From Pseudomonas sp. TH41 (GTDB lineage: Bacteria; Pseudomonadota; Gammaproteobacteria; Pseudomonadales; Pseudomonadaceae): DNA of 64,000 nt. A model generated the notes under the pieces. That model worked only from the letters and a program-made list of their open reading frames with translations, did no database searches and was not told the DNA's origin. Shown here in pieces: positions 9,957 through 17,843 of the stretch (the stretch's first letter is position 1; each line of letters opens with the position of its first letter). The position numbers were made by a program, and so were the translations under genes. Location: assembly GCF_016650695.1 (NCBI RefSeq), contig NZ_JAEKFH010000003.1:1136001-1200000 (forward strand). Reading direction: 5' to 3'.

Positions 9957-11522
9957 ATGGTATTTTCGTCCAATGTGTTCCTGTTTTTATTCTTGCCGAT
10001 CTTTCTCGGCTTGTATTACCTGAGCGGGATTCGCTATCGCAATCTGCTGCTGCTGATCGCCAGTTATGTGTTCTATGCCTGGTGGCGCGTGGACTTCCTT
10101 GCGCTGTTCGCCGCCGTCACGCTGTGGAACTACTGGATCGGCCTCAAAGTCGGCGCCGCCGGCGTGCGGACCAAACCGGCCCAGCGCTGGTTGCTCCTGG
10201 GCGTGGCCGTCGACCTGTGCATTCTCGGCTACTTCAAGTACGCCAACTTCGGCGTCGACAGCATCAACGCGATGATGACTTCGGTCGGTCTGTCACCGTT
10301 CATCCTGACCCACGTGCTGTTGCCGATCGGGATCTCGTTTTACATTTTCGAGTCCATCAGCTACATCATCGACGTCTACCGGGGTGACACCCCGGCGACC
10401 CGCAACCTGATCGACTTTGCCGCCTTCGTGGCGATCTTCCCGCACTTGATCGCAGGTCCCGTGTTGCGTTTTCGCGACCTCGCCGACCAGTTCAACAACC
10501 GCACCCACACCCTCGACAAGTTCTCCGAAGGTGCCACGCGGTTCATGCAGGGTTTCATCAAGAAGGTGTTCATCGCCGACACCCTCGCGGTGGTGGCCGA
10601 CCATTGCTTTGCCTTGCAGCACCCGACCACGGGCGACGCCTGGCTCGGCGCCCTCGCCTACACCGCGCAGTTGTATTTCGACTTCTCCGGCTACAGCGAC
10701 ATGGCCATCGGCCTGGGCTTGATGATGGGTTTCCGCTTCATGGAAAACTTCAAACAGCCGTACGTCAGCCAGTCGATCACCGAGTTCTGGCGTCGCTGGC
10801 ACATCAGCCTGTCCACCTGGTTGCGTGACTACCTGTACATCACGCTGGGCGGTAACCGTAAAGGCACGCTGATGACGTATCGCAACCTGTTCCTGACCAT
10901 GCTGCTCGGCGGTCTGTGGCACGGCGCGAACATCACCTACATCGTCTGGGGTGCGTGGCACGGCATGTGGCTGGCGATTGAAAAAGCGCTGGGCCTGAAC
11001 ACTTCGCCGCGCAGCATCAACCCGATCCGCTGGGCCCTGACGTTCCTGCTGGTGGTGATGGGCTGGGTGATCTTCCGCTCGGAAAACCTGCACGTTGCCG
11101 GCCGCATGTACGGCGCGATGTTCAGCTTCGGCGAATGGTCGCTGTCGGAACTCAACCAGGCCAGCCTCACCGGCTTGCAAGTCGCAACCCTGGTGGTGGC
11201 TTACATGACCCTGGCGTTCTTCGGCATTCGTGATTTCTACACCAACCGTCCGCCACTCAAAACCAAGCCTGCCGTGAATGTCGAGGCCGATGGCCCGGCG
11301 ACCGCCACGCCTGGAATGATCAAAGCCGTACCGGGCGACAACCCGGCCAACATCCACCAACCGGGTTACACCGTCGGCGTTGAAGCGACCGTGCAACCGG
11401 CCTACTGGACCGCTGACTGGCCTCGTTACGTGATGCGCACGCTGGTACTGGTGCTGTTCATCGCCTCGATTTTCAAACTCTCGGCGCAAAGCTTCTCGCC
11501 GTTCCTTTACTTCCAGTTCTGA
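9957..11522 (+). CDS. algI: Alginate O-acetylation protein AlgI (MBOAT)
   Basis: Polytopic inner-membrane MBOAT protein that passes acetyl groups across the membrane for alginate O-acetylation. ATG 9957 follows GGAGAG and gives 521 residues, matching the family; the upstream TTG frame extension is not needed. Hydrophobic segments span the sequence, and the conserved MBOAT histidine is in GGLWHGANITYIVWGAWHG. It works with AlgJ, AlgF and AlgX, which surround it. Confidence 0.96.
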   Translation: MVFSSNVFLFLFLPIFLGLYYLSGIRYRNLLLLIASYVFYAWWRVDFLALFAAVTLWNYWIGLKVGAAGVRTKPAQRWLLLGVAVDLCILGYFKYANFGVDSINAMMTSVGLSPFILTHVLLPIGISFYIFESISYIIDVYRGDTPATRNLIDFAAFVAIFPHLIAGPVLRFRDLADQFNNRTHTLDKFSEGATRFMQGFIKKVFIADTLAVVADHCFALQHPTTGDAWLGALAYTAQLYFDFSGYSDMAIGLGLMMGFRFMENFKQPYVSQSITEFWRRWHISLSTWLRDYLYITLGGNRKGTLMTYRNLFLTMLLGGLWHGANITYIVWGAWHGMWLAIEKALGLNTSPRSINPIRWALTFLLVVMGWVIFRSENLHVAGRMYGAMFSFGEWSLSELNQASLTGLQVATLVVAYMTLAFFGIRDFYTNRPPLKTKPAVNVEADGPATATPGMIKAVPGDNPANIHQPGYTVGVEATVQPAYWTADWPRYVMRTLVLVLFIASIFKLSAQSFSPFLYFQF

Positions 11523-11533
11523 GGGATCTGACC

Positions 11534-12709
11534 ATGACCCGCTCATTACGTATCTTCTACATCGCCCTGTTCCTGGTGACCCTGTTGGTCCTGGGTCTGT
11601 GGTCGACACGCAGCTTCTTCGGTTTCAGCACCAACGCCGACGCGACGGTGCTCAACGGTCGCTGGACCAAAGCCGTGGAGACTCACTACGACGACGAGTT
11701 CCCGATCAAGCGCCTGGGCACCAACCTTTGGGCCGCGCTGGATTTCAAACTGTTCAACGAGGGTCGTCCGGGTGTTGTGCTCGGTCGCGACCAGTGGTTG
11801 TACAGCGATGAAGAATTCAACCCGATCGTCAACGAAGAGCTGAACCTGCAAGGCAACTACGCGCTGGTTGAAGGCGTGCGCCAGACCCTGAAAGAGAAAG
11901 GCGTGAAACTGGTGATGGCGATCGTGCCGGCCAAGACTCGCCTGTACCCGGAACACTTGGGTGAGGTGAAGCCTTCGAGCATTCACGCCAACCTCTACCA
12001 GGATTTCCACGCCCGAGTCGCGGCTGACAAGATCCTCGCGCCCGACCTGCTCGGCCCGCTGCAACAGGGCAAGAAAAACGGTCAGCAAGTGTTCCTGCGC
12101 ACCGACACCCACTGGACCCCGGAAGGCGCGCAAATCGCTGCCGAAACCCTGGCCAAAACCATCGCCGACAAGACCCCGCTCAGCGGCGAGCCTCAGCGCT
12201 TCGTCACCGAGCCTGCGGAGAAAGTCACCCATAAGGGCGACCTGCGCCTGTTCCTGCCGCTGGACCCGCTGTTCGAAAACCTGATGCCGGCGCAAGAACC
12301 GCTGCAGAAGCGCAACACCGTGGCGGCTGAAGACCAGCCTGCTGGTGATGACGCCTTGTTTGCGAACACCGAAGTACCGGTGGCCCTGATCGGCACCAGC
12401 TACAGCGCCAACCCCAACTGGAACTTCGTCGGTGCGCTGAAACAAGCGCTGCACAGCGACGTGGTCAATTACGCCGAAGACGGCCACGGCCCGATTCTGC
12501 CGATGCTCAGCTACCTGAAAAGTGATGCTTTCAAGAACAGCCCGCCACAAGTGCTGATCTGGGAGTTTCCTGAACGTTATCTGCCTGTGAACAACGAAAT
12601 CGGTGACGCCGACCCGCAGTGGGTCGCAGAGCTTAAACAAGCCGGCGTCCGCCAACAAAACGTAGCCGCAAACACTAAATCCGAGACGCCCGACCGGGCG
12701 CAAAACTGA
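11534..12709 (+). CDS. algJ: Alginate O-acetyltransferase AlgJ
   Basis: Membrane-anchored periplasmic SGNH-type acetyltransferase needed for alginate acetylation. An N-terminal signal anchor (IALFLVTLLVLGLW) is followed by the catalytic D191 and H193 of RTDTHWTPEG and S289 of GTSYSA, close to the known P. aeruginosa residues D190, H192 and S288. Length 391 residues equals the family norm. It starts 11 bases after algI and ends 17 bases before algF. Confidence 0.95.
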   Translation: MTRSLRIFYIALFLVTLLVLGLWSTRSFFGFSTNADATVLNGRWTKAVETHYDDEFPIKRLGTNLWAALDFKLFNEGRPGVVLGRDQWLYSDEEFNPIVNEELNLQGNYALVEGVRQTLKEKGVKLVMAIVPAKTRLYPEHLGEVKPSSIHANLYQDFHARVAADKILAPDLLGPLQQGKKNGQQVFLRTDTHWTPEGAQIAAETLAKTIADKTPLSGEPQRFVTEPAEKVTHKGDLRLFLPLDPLFENLMPAQEPLQKRNTVAAEDQPAGDDALFANTEVPVALIGTSYSANPNWNFVGALKQALHSDVVNYAEDGHGPILPMLSYLKSDAFKNSPPQVLIWEFPERYLPVNNEIGDADPQWVAELKQAGVRQQNVAANTKSETPDRAQN

Positions 12710-12726
12710 AAGAGAGAGGTACTACC

Positions 12727-13383
12727 ATGACTTTCACTACTACTCCTCGCCGTCTCGCCAAGACCTTCGCACTCGTTGCGGGCATGAGCGTTCTGTCAAT
12801 GCACGCCTTCGCCGGTGGCGACTCCGCGCTGTACGGCCCGACTGCACCGAAAGGTTCGAGCTTCGTGCGGATCTACAACGCCGGTAACGCTGAAGTCAGC
12901 GCCACCGTCGGCACCACCAGCCTGAGCGATGTCGCGCCGCTGTCCAGCAGTGATTTCAGCTTCATGCCGGGCGGCGACTACAGCGCCAAGGTCGGTAGCC
13001 AGACCCTGCCGGTGAAACTGGCCGGTGATCACTATTACACCCTGGTCAACAACGCCAGCGGCGCACCGCAACTGATCGAAGAGCCGCCGTTCAAGAACAA
13101 GCAGAAATCCCTGGTTCGCCTGCAGAACCTCAGCGACAAGGCCCTGACCCTGAAAACCGCCGACGGCAAGACCGATGTGGTCCCGAACGTGGCCGCCAAG
13201 GGCCGTGGCGAACGTGAAATCAACCCGGTCAAAGTCAGCCTCGCGCTATACGATGGCGACAAGAAAGTCGGCGACGTAAAACCGGTTGCCCTGGAACGCG
13301 GTGAGGCCGCTGTGCTGTACGTCACCGGTAACGGCACCAGCCTGTCGCCAGTCTGGGTAAAACGCCCGGTTTCGACGCGCTAA
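12727..13383 (+). CDS. algF: Alginate O-acetylation periplasmic protein AlgF
   Basis: Periplasmic adaptor required for alginate acetylation alongside AlgI and AlgJ. A cleavable signal peptide (LVAGMSVLSMHAFA) precedes a roughly 190-residue beta-rich mature protein beginning GGDSALYGP. AGAGAGGT-like Shine-Dalgarno sequence (gagagaggt) precedes the ATG. The 218-residue length fits the family. A REPIN separates it from algA. Confidence 0.94.
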   Translation: MTFTTTPRRLAKTFALVAGMSVLSMHAFAGGDSALYGPTAPKGSSFVRIYNAGNAEVSATVGTTSLSDVAPLSSSDFSFMPGGDYSAKVGSQTLPVKLAGDHYYTLVNNASGAPQLIEEPPFKNKQKSLVRLQNLSDKALTLKTADGKTDVVPNVAAKGRGEREINPVKVSLALYDGDKKVGDVKPVALERGEAAVLYVTGNGTSLSPVWVKRPVSTR

Positions 13384-13432
13384 ACAATTTTTCGAAAGGC
13401 TGACACCCCAATGGGGCCTTGAATCAGGCCCC

Positions 13433-13524
13433 TGTAGGAGCTGCCGCAGGCTGCGATCTTTTGATCTTCAAAAATTTCAAGACCGCCAAAGATCAAAAGA
13501 TCGCAGCCTGCGGCAGCTCCTACA
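13433..13524. repeat. REPIN (tgtaggagctgccgcaggctgcgatcttttgatc family) between algF and algA
   Basis: Near-perfect inverted arms beginning TGTAGGAGCTGCCGCAGG and ending with the complement surround a short A+T-rich centre. It occupies about 90 of the 236 bases between algF and algA. Full-length family members also occur at 16681, 21782, 23387, 39666, 41683 and 45321. Confidence 0.93.
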
Positions 13525-13619
13525 GGGGATCGTGCCAGCCTTTGGATACGAGACAAAAACAAGAGTGAAACGACAGAACGCAGTAGCTCTGACCCAATCG
13601 ATTTTAAAGGAGTAACAAC

Positions 13620-15071
13620 ATGATTCCGGTGATCTTGTCAGGTGGTAGCGGCTCACGTCTTTGGCCGCTTTCGCGTAAACAGTTCCCTAAACAATTCCTC
13701 GCCCTGACCGGCGAACACACCCTATTCCAGCAAACCCTGGAACGCCTGGTGTTCGACGGCATGGACACCCCGATCGTGGTCTGCAACAAAGACCACCGCT
13801 TCATCGTCAACGAACAACTGAGCGCCCGCAAGCTGGAAACCCAGCGCATCCTGATGGAACCGTTCGGCCGCAACACCGCGCCGGCCGTGGCCCTGACCGC
13901 GATGATGCTGGTCAACGAAGGTCGCGATGAGTTGATGCTGGTGTTGCCGGCTGACCACGTATTGGAAGACCAGAAAGCCCTGCAACGTGCCCTGGCCCTG
14001 GCCACTGTCGCGGCCGAAAACGGCGAAATGGTGCTGTTCGGCGTGCCGGCCACCAAACCGGAAACCGGTTACGGCTACATCAAGTCGACCAACGATTCGC
14101 TGCTGCCCGAAGGCGTCAGCCGTGTCGCGCATTTCGTTGAAAAACCCGATGTGAAACGCGCCACCGAGTTCGTCCAGTCCGGCGGTTATTTCTGGAACAG
14201 CGGCATGTTCCTGTTCCGCGCCAGCCGCTTCCTCGAAGAACTGAAAAAACACGATCCGGACATCTACGACACCTGCGTACTGACCCTGGAACGCAGCGAA
14301 CAGGATGCCGACACCGTCGACATCGATGCCGCTACCTTCGCCTGCTGCCCGGACAACTCCATCGACTACGCCGTGATGGAAAAAACCCAACGCGCCTGCG
14401 TCGTGCCGCTAACCGCAGGCTGGAGCGATGTCGGCTGCTGGTCGTCGCTGTGGGAAGTGAATGAAAAAGACGCTAACGGCAACGTCACCAAAGGCGACGT
14501 GGTCATCCAGGACAGCAAAAACTGCATGATTCACGGCAACGGCAAACTGGTGTCGGTGATCGGCCTGGAAAACATCGTGGTCGTCGAAACCAAGGACGCC
14601 ATGATGATCGTGCACAAGGACAAGGTCCAAGGCGTGAAGCAGATGGTCAACACCCTCAACGAACAGGGCCGTAGCGAAACCCAGAGTCACTGCGAAGTCT
14701 ATCGTCCGTGGGGCTCCTACGACTCGGTGGACATGGGCGGCCGCTTCCAGGTCAAGCGCATCTCGGTGAAACCGGGTGCATGCCTGTCGCTGCAGATGCA
14801 CCACCACCGCGCCGAACACTGGATCGTGGTCAGCGGCACTGCTGAAGTGACCTGCGACGAGAATGTGTTCCTGCTCACTGAAAACCAGTCGACCTACATC
14901 CCGATCGCTTCGGTTCACCGCCTGCGCAACCCGGGCAAGATTCCACTCGAGATAATCGAAGTGCAATCGGGCAGCTACCTGGGTGAAGACGATATCGAGC
15001 GGTTTGAAGACATCTACGGTCGGTCCACCCCGATTGAACGCGGCGTGTCGGTGAGAACCATCGCGCAGTAA
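13620..15071 (+). CDS. algA: Bifunctional phosphomannose isomerase / GDP-mannose pyrophosphorylase AlgA
   Basis: Cytoplasmic enzyme that makes mannose-6-phosphate from fructose-6-phosphate and GDP-mannose from mannose-1-phosphate, supplying the alginate precursor. The N-terminal pyrophosphorylase signature GGSGSRLWPLSRKQFPKQF and FVEKP motif are followed by a C-terminal cupin-type isomerase domain with QMHHHRAEHW metal ligands. It has 483 residues, the normal size. An AAAGGAG sequence precedes the ATG. As last gene of the operon it is followed by a strong terminator. Confidence 0.97.
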   Translation: MIPVILSGGSGSRLWPLSRKQFPKQFLALTGEHTLFQQTLERLVFDGMDTPIVVCNKDHRFIVNEQLSARKLETQRILMEPFGRNTAPAVALTAMMLVNEGRDELMLVLPADHVLEDQKALQRALALATVAAENGEMVLFGVPATKPETGYGYIKSTNDSLLPEGVSRVAHFVEKPDVKRATEFVQSGGYFWNSGMFLFRASRFLEELKKHDPDIYDTCVLTLERSEQDADTVDIDAATFACCPDNSIDYAVMEKTQRACVVPLTAGWSDVGCWSSLWEVNEKDANGNVTKGDVVIQDSKNCMIHGNGKLVSVIGLENIVVVETKDAMMIVHKDKVQGVKQMVNTLNEQGRSETQSHCEVYRPWGSYDSVDMGGRFQVKRISVKPGACLSLQMHHHRAEHWIVVSGTAEVTCDENVFLLTENQSTYIPIASVHRLRNPGKIPLEIIEVQSGSYLGEDDIERFEDIYGRSTPIERGVSVRTIAQ

Positions 15072-15087
15072 GCGTTCAGCAAAACAA

Positions 15088-15147
15088 GAAGCCCCTGCCC
15101 AGTGCGCTGCGTACCCTATCCGCAGCCGGTTGGGTGGGGGCTTTTTT
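15088..15147 (+). terminator. Rho-independent terminator of the alginate operon
   Basis: AAGCCCCTGCCCA pairs with TGGGTGGGGGCTT across a spacer and is followed by a run of T. It lies 16 bases after the algA stop. Confidence 0.85.
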
Positions 15148-15162
15148 GTGTTCAACAAAGCA

Positions 15163-15212
15163 AGATCAAAAGATCGCAGCCTTCGGCAGCTCCTACAGTG
15201 CGATCTTTTGAC
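15163..15212. repeat. Single REP with partial second arm
   Basis: One full copy of the GATCGCAGCC...GGCAGCTCCTACA arm is followed by only the end of a second copy (GCGATCTTTTGA), so this looks like a decayed REPIN. Confidence 0.75.
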
Positions 15213-15281
15213 TTTGCGGTACCCATCGCCACCTCACCTGCGCTTAGGTAGGATGACCTTCTCTCCCCCGAGGTTCGCGTC

Positions 15282-15746
15282 ATGTTCATCGGCGTCCTGC
15301 TGGTCATCACCTGGCTCATTCTGTTGCTGCGCTATCCGGCAAAAGCCTTGCCCGTCTCTCTGGCGGCCGCTGTCGGGTTGGGGTTGGTGGCGACCTGGGT
15401 GGTCTGGCTGGACAATCGCGAGATCAAGCAACTGGCACGCCTTGAGTTGCGCATCACTTACGCGCCGGAACACTGCCCGGCGGACCGGCCGTTGCAACTG
15501 AAAATGAACAACGGCAACGACGTACCGCTGACCGAGTTGCGCTGGCGCATCGCCGCCTACGCGTCAGGCGACACGGTCAATCTGGCCGACAATCAATATG
15601 CAGCCCCGCGCTACCGCGGCCCCGGCGAATTGCAGGCCGGTGCCAATTGGGAAGACTGTTTACCGTTGCCGCCGCTGCGCCCCGGTTATCGCCCGCAAAC
15701 CCTGGAGTTTCGCGCCGAGCGATTGCAGGGTAGTTTCTCCGACTGA
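15282..15746 (+). CDS. Conserved small membrane-anchored protein, function unknown
   Basis: I do not recognise a characterised family. The 154-residue product opens with two hydrophobic stretches (MFIGVLLVITWLILLL and LPVSLAAAVGLGLVATWVVWL), then a soluble domain with two cysteines (EHCPAD and WEDCLPL) about 60 residues apart that probably faces the periplasm. GAGG precedes the ATG at good spacing. It lies 15 bases before the short-chain dehydrogenase start region, so the two may be co-transcribed. Similar pseudomonad proteins are sometimes labelled multidrug transporter, for which nothing here gives support. Confidence 0.75.
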   Translation: MFIGVLLVITWLILLLRYPAKALPVSLAAAVGLGLVATWVVWLDNREIKQLARLELRITYAPEHCPADRPLQLKMNNGNDVPLTELRWRIAAYASGDTVNLADNQYAAPRYRGPGELQAGANWEDCLPLPPLRPGYRPQTLEFRAERLQGSFSD

Positions 15747-15779
15747 TTCCCTCTCTTCCTTTTGCACAAGGACCGCGCC

Positions 15780-16604
15780 ATGCCCGTTGCGTTGATTACT
15801 GGTTGTTCCAGCGGCATTGGCCGCGCCCTGGCCGATGTGTTCAAACAGGCCGGATATGAGGTCTGGGCCAGCGCTCGCAAAGCTGAAGATGTCGCGGCGT
15901 TGACTGCCGCCGGCTTCACCGCCGTGCAACTGGACGTCAATGACGGCGCGGCGCTTGAACAGTTGAGCGAGAGAATCAACCAGCAACGTGGCGGCCTCGA
16001 TGTGTTGATCAACAACGCTGGTTACGGCGCCATGGGGCCGTTGCTCGATGGTGGTGTGCCAGCCATGCAGCGCCAGTTCGAAACCAATGTGTTCGCCATC
16101 GTCGGCGTCACCCGCGCAATGTTTCCGGTACTGCGCCGCGCCAAAGGACTGGTGGTGAACATCGGTAGCGTCTCCGGCATTCTGGTCACGCCGTTTGCCG
16201 GCGCCTACTGCGCCTCAAAAGCAGCGGTGCATGCCTTGAGCGATGCGTTGCGCATGGAGCTGGCGCCGTTTGGTGTGCGGGTGATGGAAGTGCAGCCAGG
16301 TGCGATCGAATCCAGTTTCGCCAAGAATGCCGGTCATGAGGCGGAACAGTTGATCACCGAACAATCGCCGTGGTTTCCGTTGCGTGAAGGTATTCGCGCG
16401 CGGGCCAAAGCGTCGCAGGACAAACCGACGCCGGCCAAGGAATTTGCACAAGGCTTGCTCAAGGCTGTGCAGCAGAGCAAACCACCGCGCCTGATTCGCC
16501 TGGGCAATGGCAGCCGGGCGCTGCCGTTGCTGGCGGGGTTGTTGCCCAAGGGGCTGCTGGAGGCGGGGTTGATGAAGCGGTTCGGGTTGAGTGCGCGACT
16601 CTGA
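15780..16604 (+). CDS. Short-chain dehydrogenase/reductase
   Basis: Classical SDR, probably NAD(P)-dependent and cytoplasmic, substrate unknown. The cofactor motif TGCSSGIG stands at the N-terminus, LINNAGYG follows, and the catalytic set is S (GSVSG), Y and K in YCASKAAVH. ATG 15780 follows AAGGA. Its 274 residues fit the family. The early D in QLDVND resembles SDRs that act on retinol-like or steroid-like substrates, but no substrate can be named from sequence. A single REP and a REPIN follow it. Confidence 0.9.
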   Translation: MPVALITGCSSGIGRALADVFKQAGYEVWASARKAEDVAALTAAGFTAVQLDVNDGAALEQLSERINQQRGGLDVLINNAGYGAMGPLLDGGVPAMQRQFETNVFAIVGVTRAMFPVLRRAKGLVVNIGSVSGILVTPFAGAYCASKAAVHALSDALRMELAPFGVRVMEVQPGAIESSFAKNAGHEAEQLITEQSPWFPLREGIRARAKASQDKPTPAKEFAQGLLKAVQQSKPPRLIRLGNGSRALPLLAGLLPKGLLEAGLMKRFGLSARL

Positions 16605-16618
16605 GCCCGAGTCGGCCC

Positions 16619-16643
16619 CTTCGCGAGCAGGCTCGCTCCCACA
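16619..16643. repeat. Single REP
   Basis: One arm of the CTTCGCGAGCAGGCTCGCTC type, 15 bases after the dehydrogenase stop, without an inverted partner nearby. Confidence 0.75.
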
Positions 16644-16680
16644 TTTGAAATGCATTCCCTGTGAGAGTGAGCCTTGCCCG

Positions 16681-16760
16681 CAAAAGATCGCAGCCTTCGG
16701 CAGCTCCTACAGGGGGTCGCGGTCACTGTAGGAGCTGCCGCAGGCTGCGATCTTTTGATC
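16681..16760. repeat. REPIN downstream of the efflux operon
   Basis: Two inverted copies of the GCAGCTCCTACAG / CTGTAGGAGCTGC core with a short spacer, lying between convergent genes. Confidence 0.9.
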
Positions 16761-16766
16761 TTTACA

Positions 16767-17618
16767 TCACTGCGTCACCACAACTGTACAAGTAATCCCC
16801 GCCGCCAACAGCACCCCCTCCGGCACTTCATCAATGTGAATCCGCACCGGCACTCGCTGTGCCAACCGCACCCAGTTGAACGTCGGGTTCACGTCAGCGA
16901 TCAGTTCACGGCTTTCCGGGTTGTCACGGTCGTAGATGCCGCGAGAAATACTCTCCACATGCCCCTTGAGCACTTCGCCGCTCATCAGCTGCATGTCGGC
17001 CTTATCACCCACTCGCACATGAGGCAGTTTGGTTTCTTCGAAGAAGCCGTAGACCCAGAACGAATTCATGTCGACCACGGCCATTTTCGCTTCGCCGATG
17101 CGTGCGTAGTCGCCGCGATGAACGTTGAGGTTGGTCACGTAACCGTCCACCGCCGCCCGCACTTCGGTGCGTTTCAGGTTGAGTTCGGCAGCTTCAAGTT
17201 GCGCTTGCGCGTGTTGGTAATCGGCCAGGGCCGAGTCGGCGATGTTGCTGGCGTCGTCGCGGTTTTCCCTGGAGATCACCAAGGCGTCCATATCGGCGCG
17301 GCGATGGGCGTTGACCTTGCGCATCTCCCACGTCGACTTGCGTGAAGCCACCAGCGATTGCGCCTGCTTGACCGCGATGCGGTAGTGCTCGGGGTCGATC
17401 TGCATCAGCAAGTCGCCCTTCTTCACCAATTGGTTGTCGCGCACTGGCACATCCACGACTTCCCCGGTGACGTCGGCCGCAACGTTGATGATGTCGGCGC
17501 GCACCCGGCCGTCGCGGGTCCATGGGGTGTCCATGTAATGCACCCATAGGGTGCGGCCGATCCACATCGCAAGGGCCAGCACCAACAGGGTCGCGAGCAG
17601 GCTGAAAAGCTTTTTCAT
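16767..17618 (-). CDS. HlyD-family periplasmic adaptor of an AaeA/EmrA-like efflux system
   Basis: Membrane-fusion subunit linking the FUSC inner-membrane pump to the outer-membrane factor. One N-terminal membrane anchor (LLATLLVLALAMWIG) precedes the lipoyl/biotinyl half-motif VKKGDLLMQIDPEHY, a coiled-coil hairpin around residues 75-150 (AQSLVASRKSTWEM onward) and the beta-barrel domain. At 283 residues it is close to E. coli AaeA. It is the last gene of a four-gene set, 24 bases after the DUF1656 gene. Confidence 0.9.
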   Translation of the reverse strand: MKKLFSLLATLLVLALAMWIGRTLWVHYMDTPWTRDGRVRADIINVAADVTGEVVDVPVRDNQLVKKGDLLMQIDPEHYRIAVKQAQSLVASRKSTWEMRKVNAHRRADMDALVISRENRDDASNIADSALADYQHAQAQLEAAELNLKRTEVRAAVDGYVTNLNVHRGDYARIGEAKMAVVDMNSFWVYGFFEETKLPHVRVGDKADMQLMSGEVLKGHVESISRGIYDRDNPESRELIADVNPTFNWVRLAQRVPVRIHIDEVPEGVLLAAGITCTVVVTQ

Positions 17619-17642
17619 CAGGGCATTCTCAGTGGTAGAGAG

Positions 17643-17843
17643 TCAACGGTAAACAGTCAGCGCCAGGGCGCCGAACAGACAGGTAAACAGACTCAGGCGC
17701 AGCAGCGCCGGGTGCCAGAAAAAGCGGTACACATCGAACCCGGACAACAATCGGTCCAGCGCCCAGGCCAGCGCTGCGGCGATGAAAAACATCAGCGTCA
17801 TGGTCGGCATGTACACGCCATGGAAGGCGATCTCACGAGGCAT
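17643..17843 (-). CDS. DUF1656 small membrane protein of the efflux operon
   Basis: A 66-residue inner-membrane protein with two hydrophobic helices (MTLMFFIAAALAWAL and LLRLSLFTCLFGALALTV), typical of the DUF1656/AaeX family that always accompanies AaeA and AaeB pumps. ATG 17843 has AAGGA upstream; a TTG two codons earlier is less likely. It overlaps the end of the FUSC gene by about 11 bases, indicating translational coupling. Its exact role in the pump is unknown. Confidence 0.88.
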   Translation of the reverse strand: MPREIAFHGVYMPTMTLMFFIAAALAWALDRLLSGFDVYRFFWHPALLRLSLFTCLFGALALTVYR

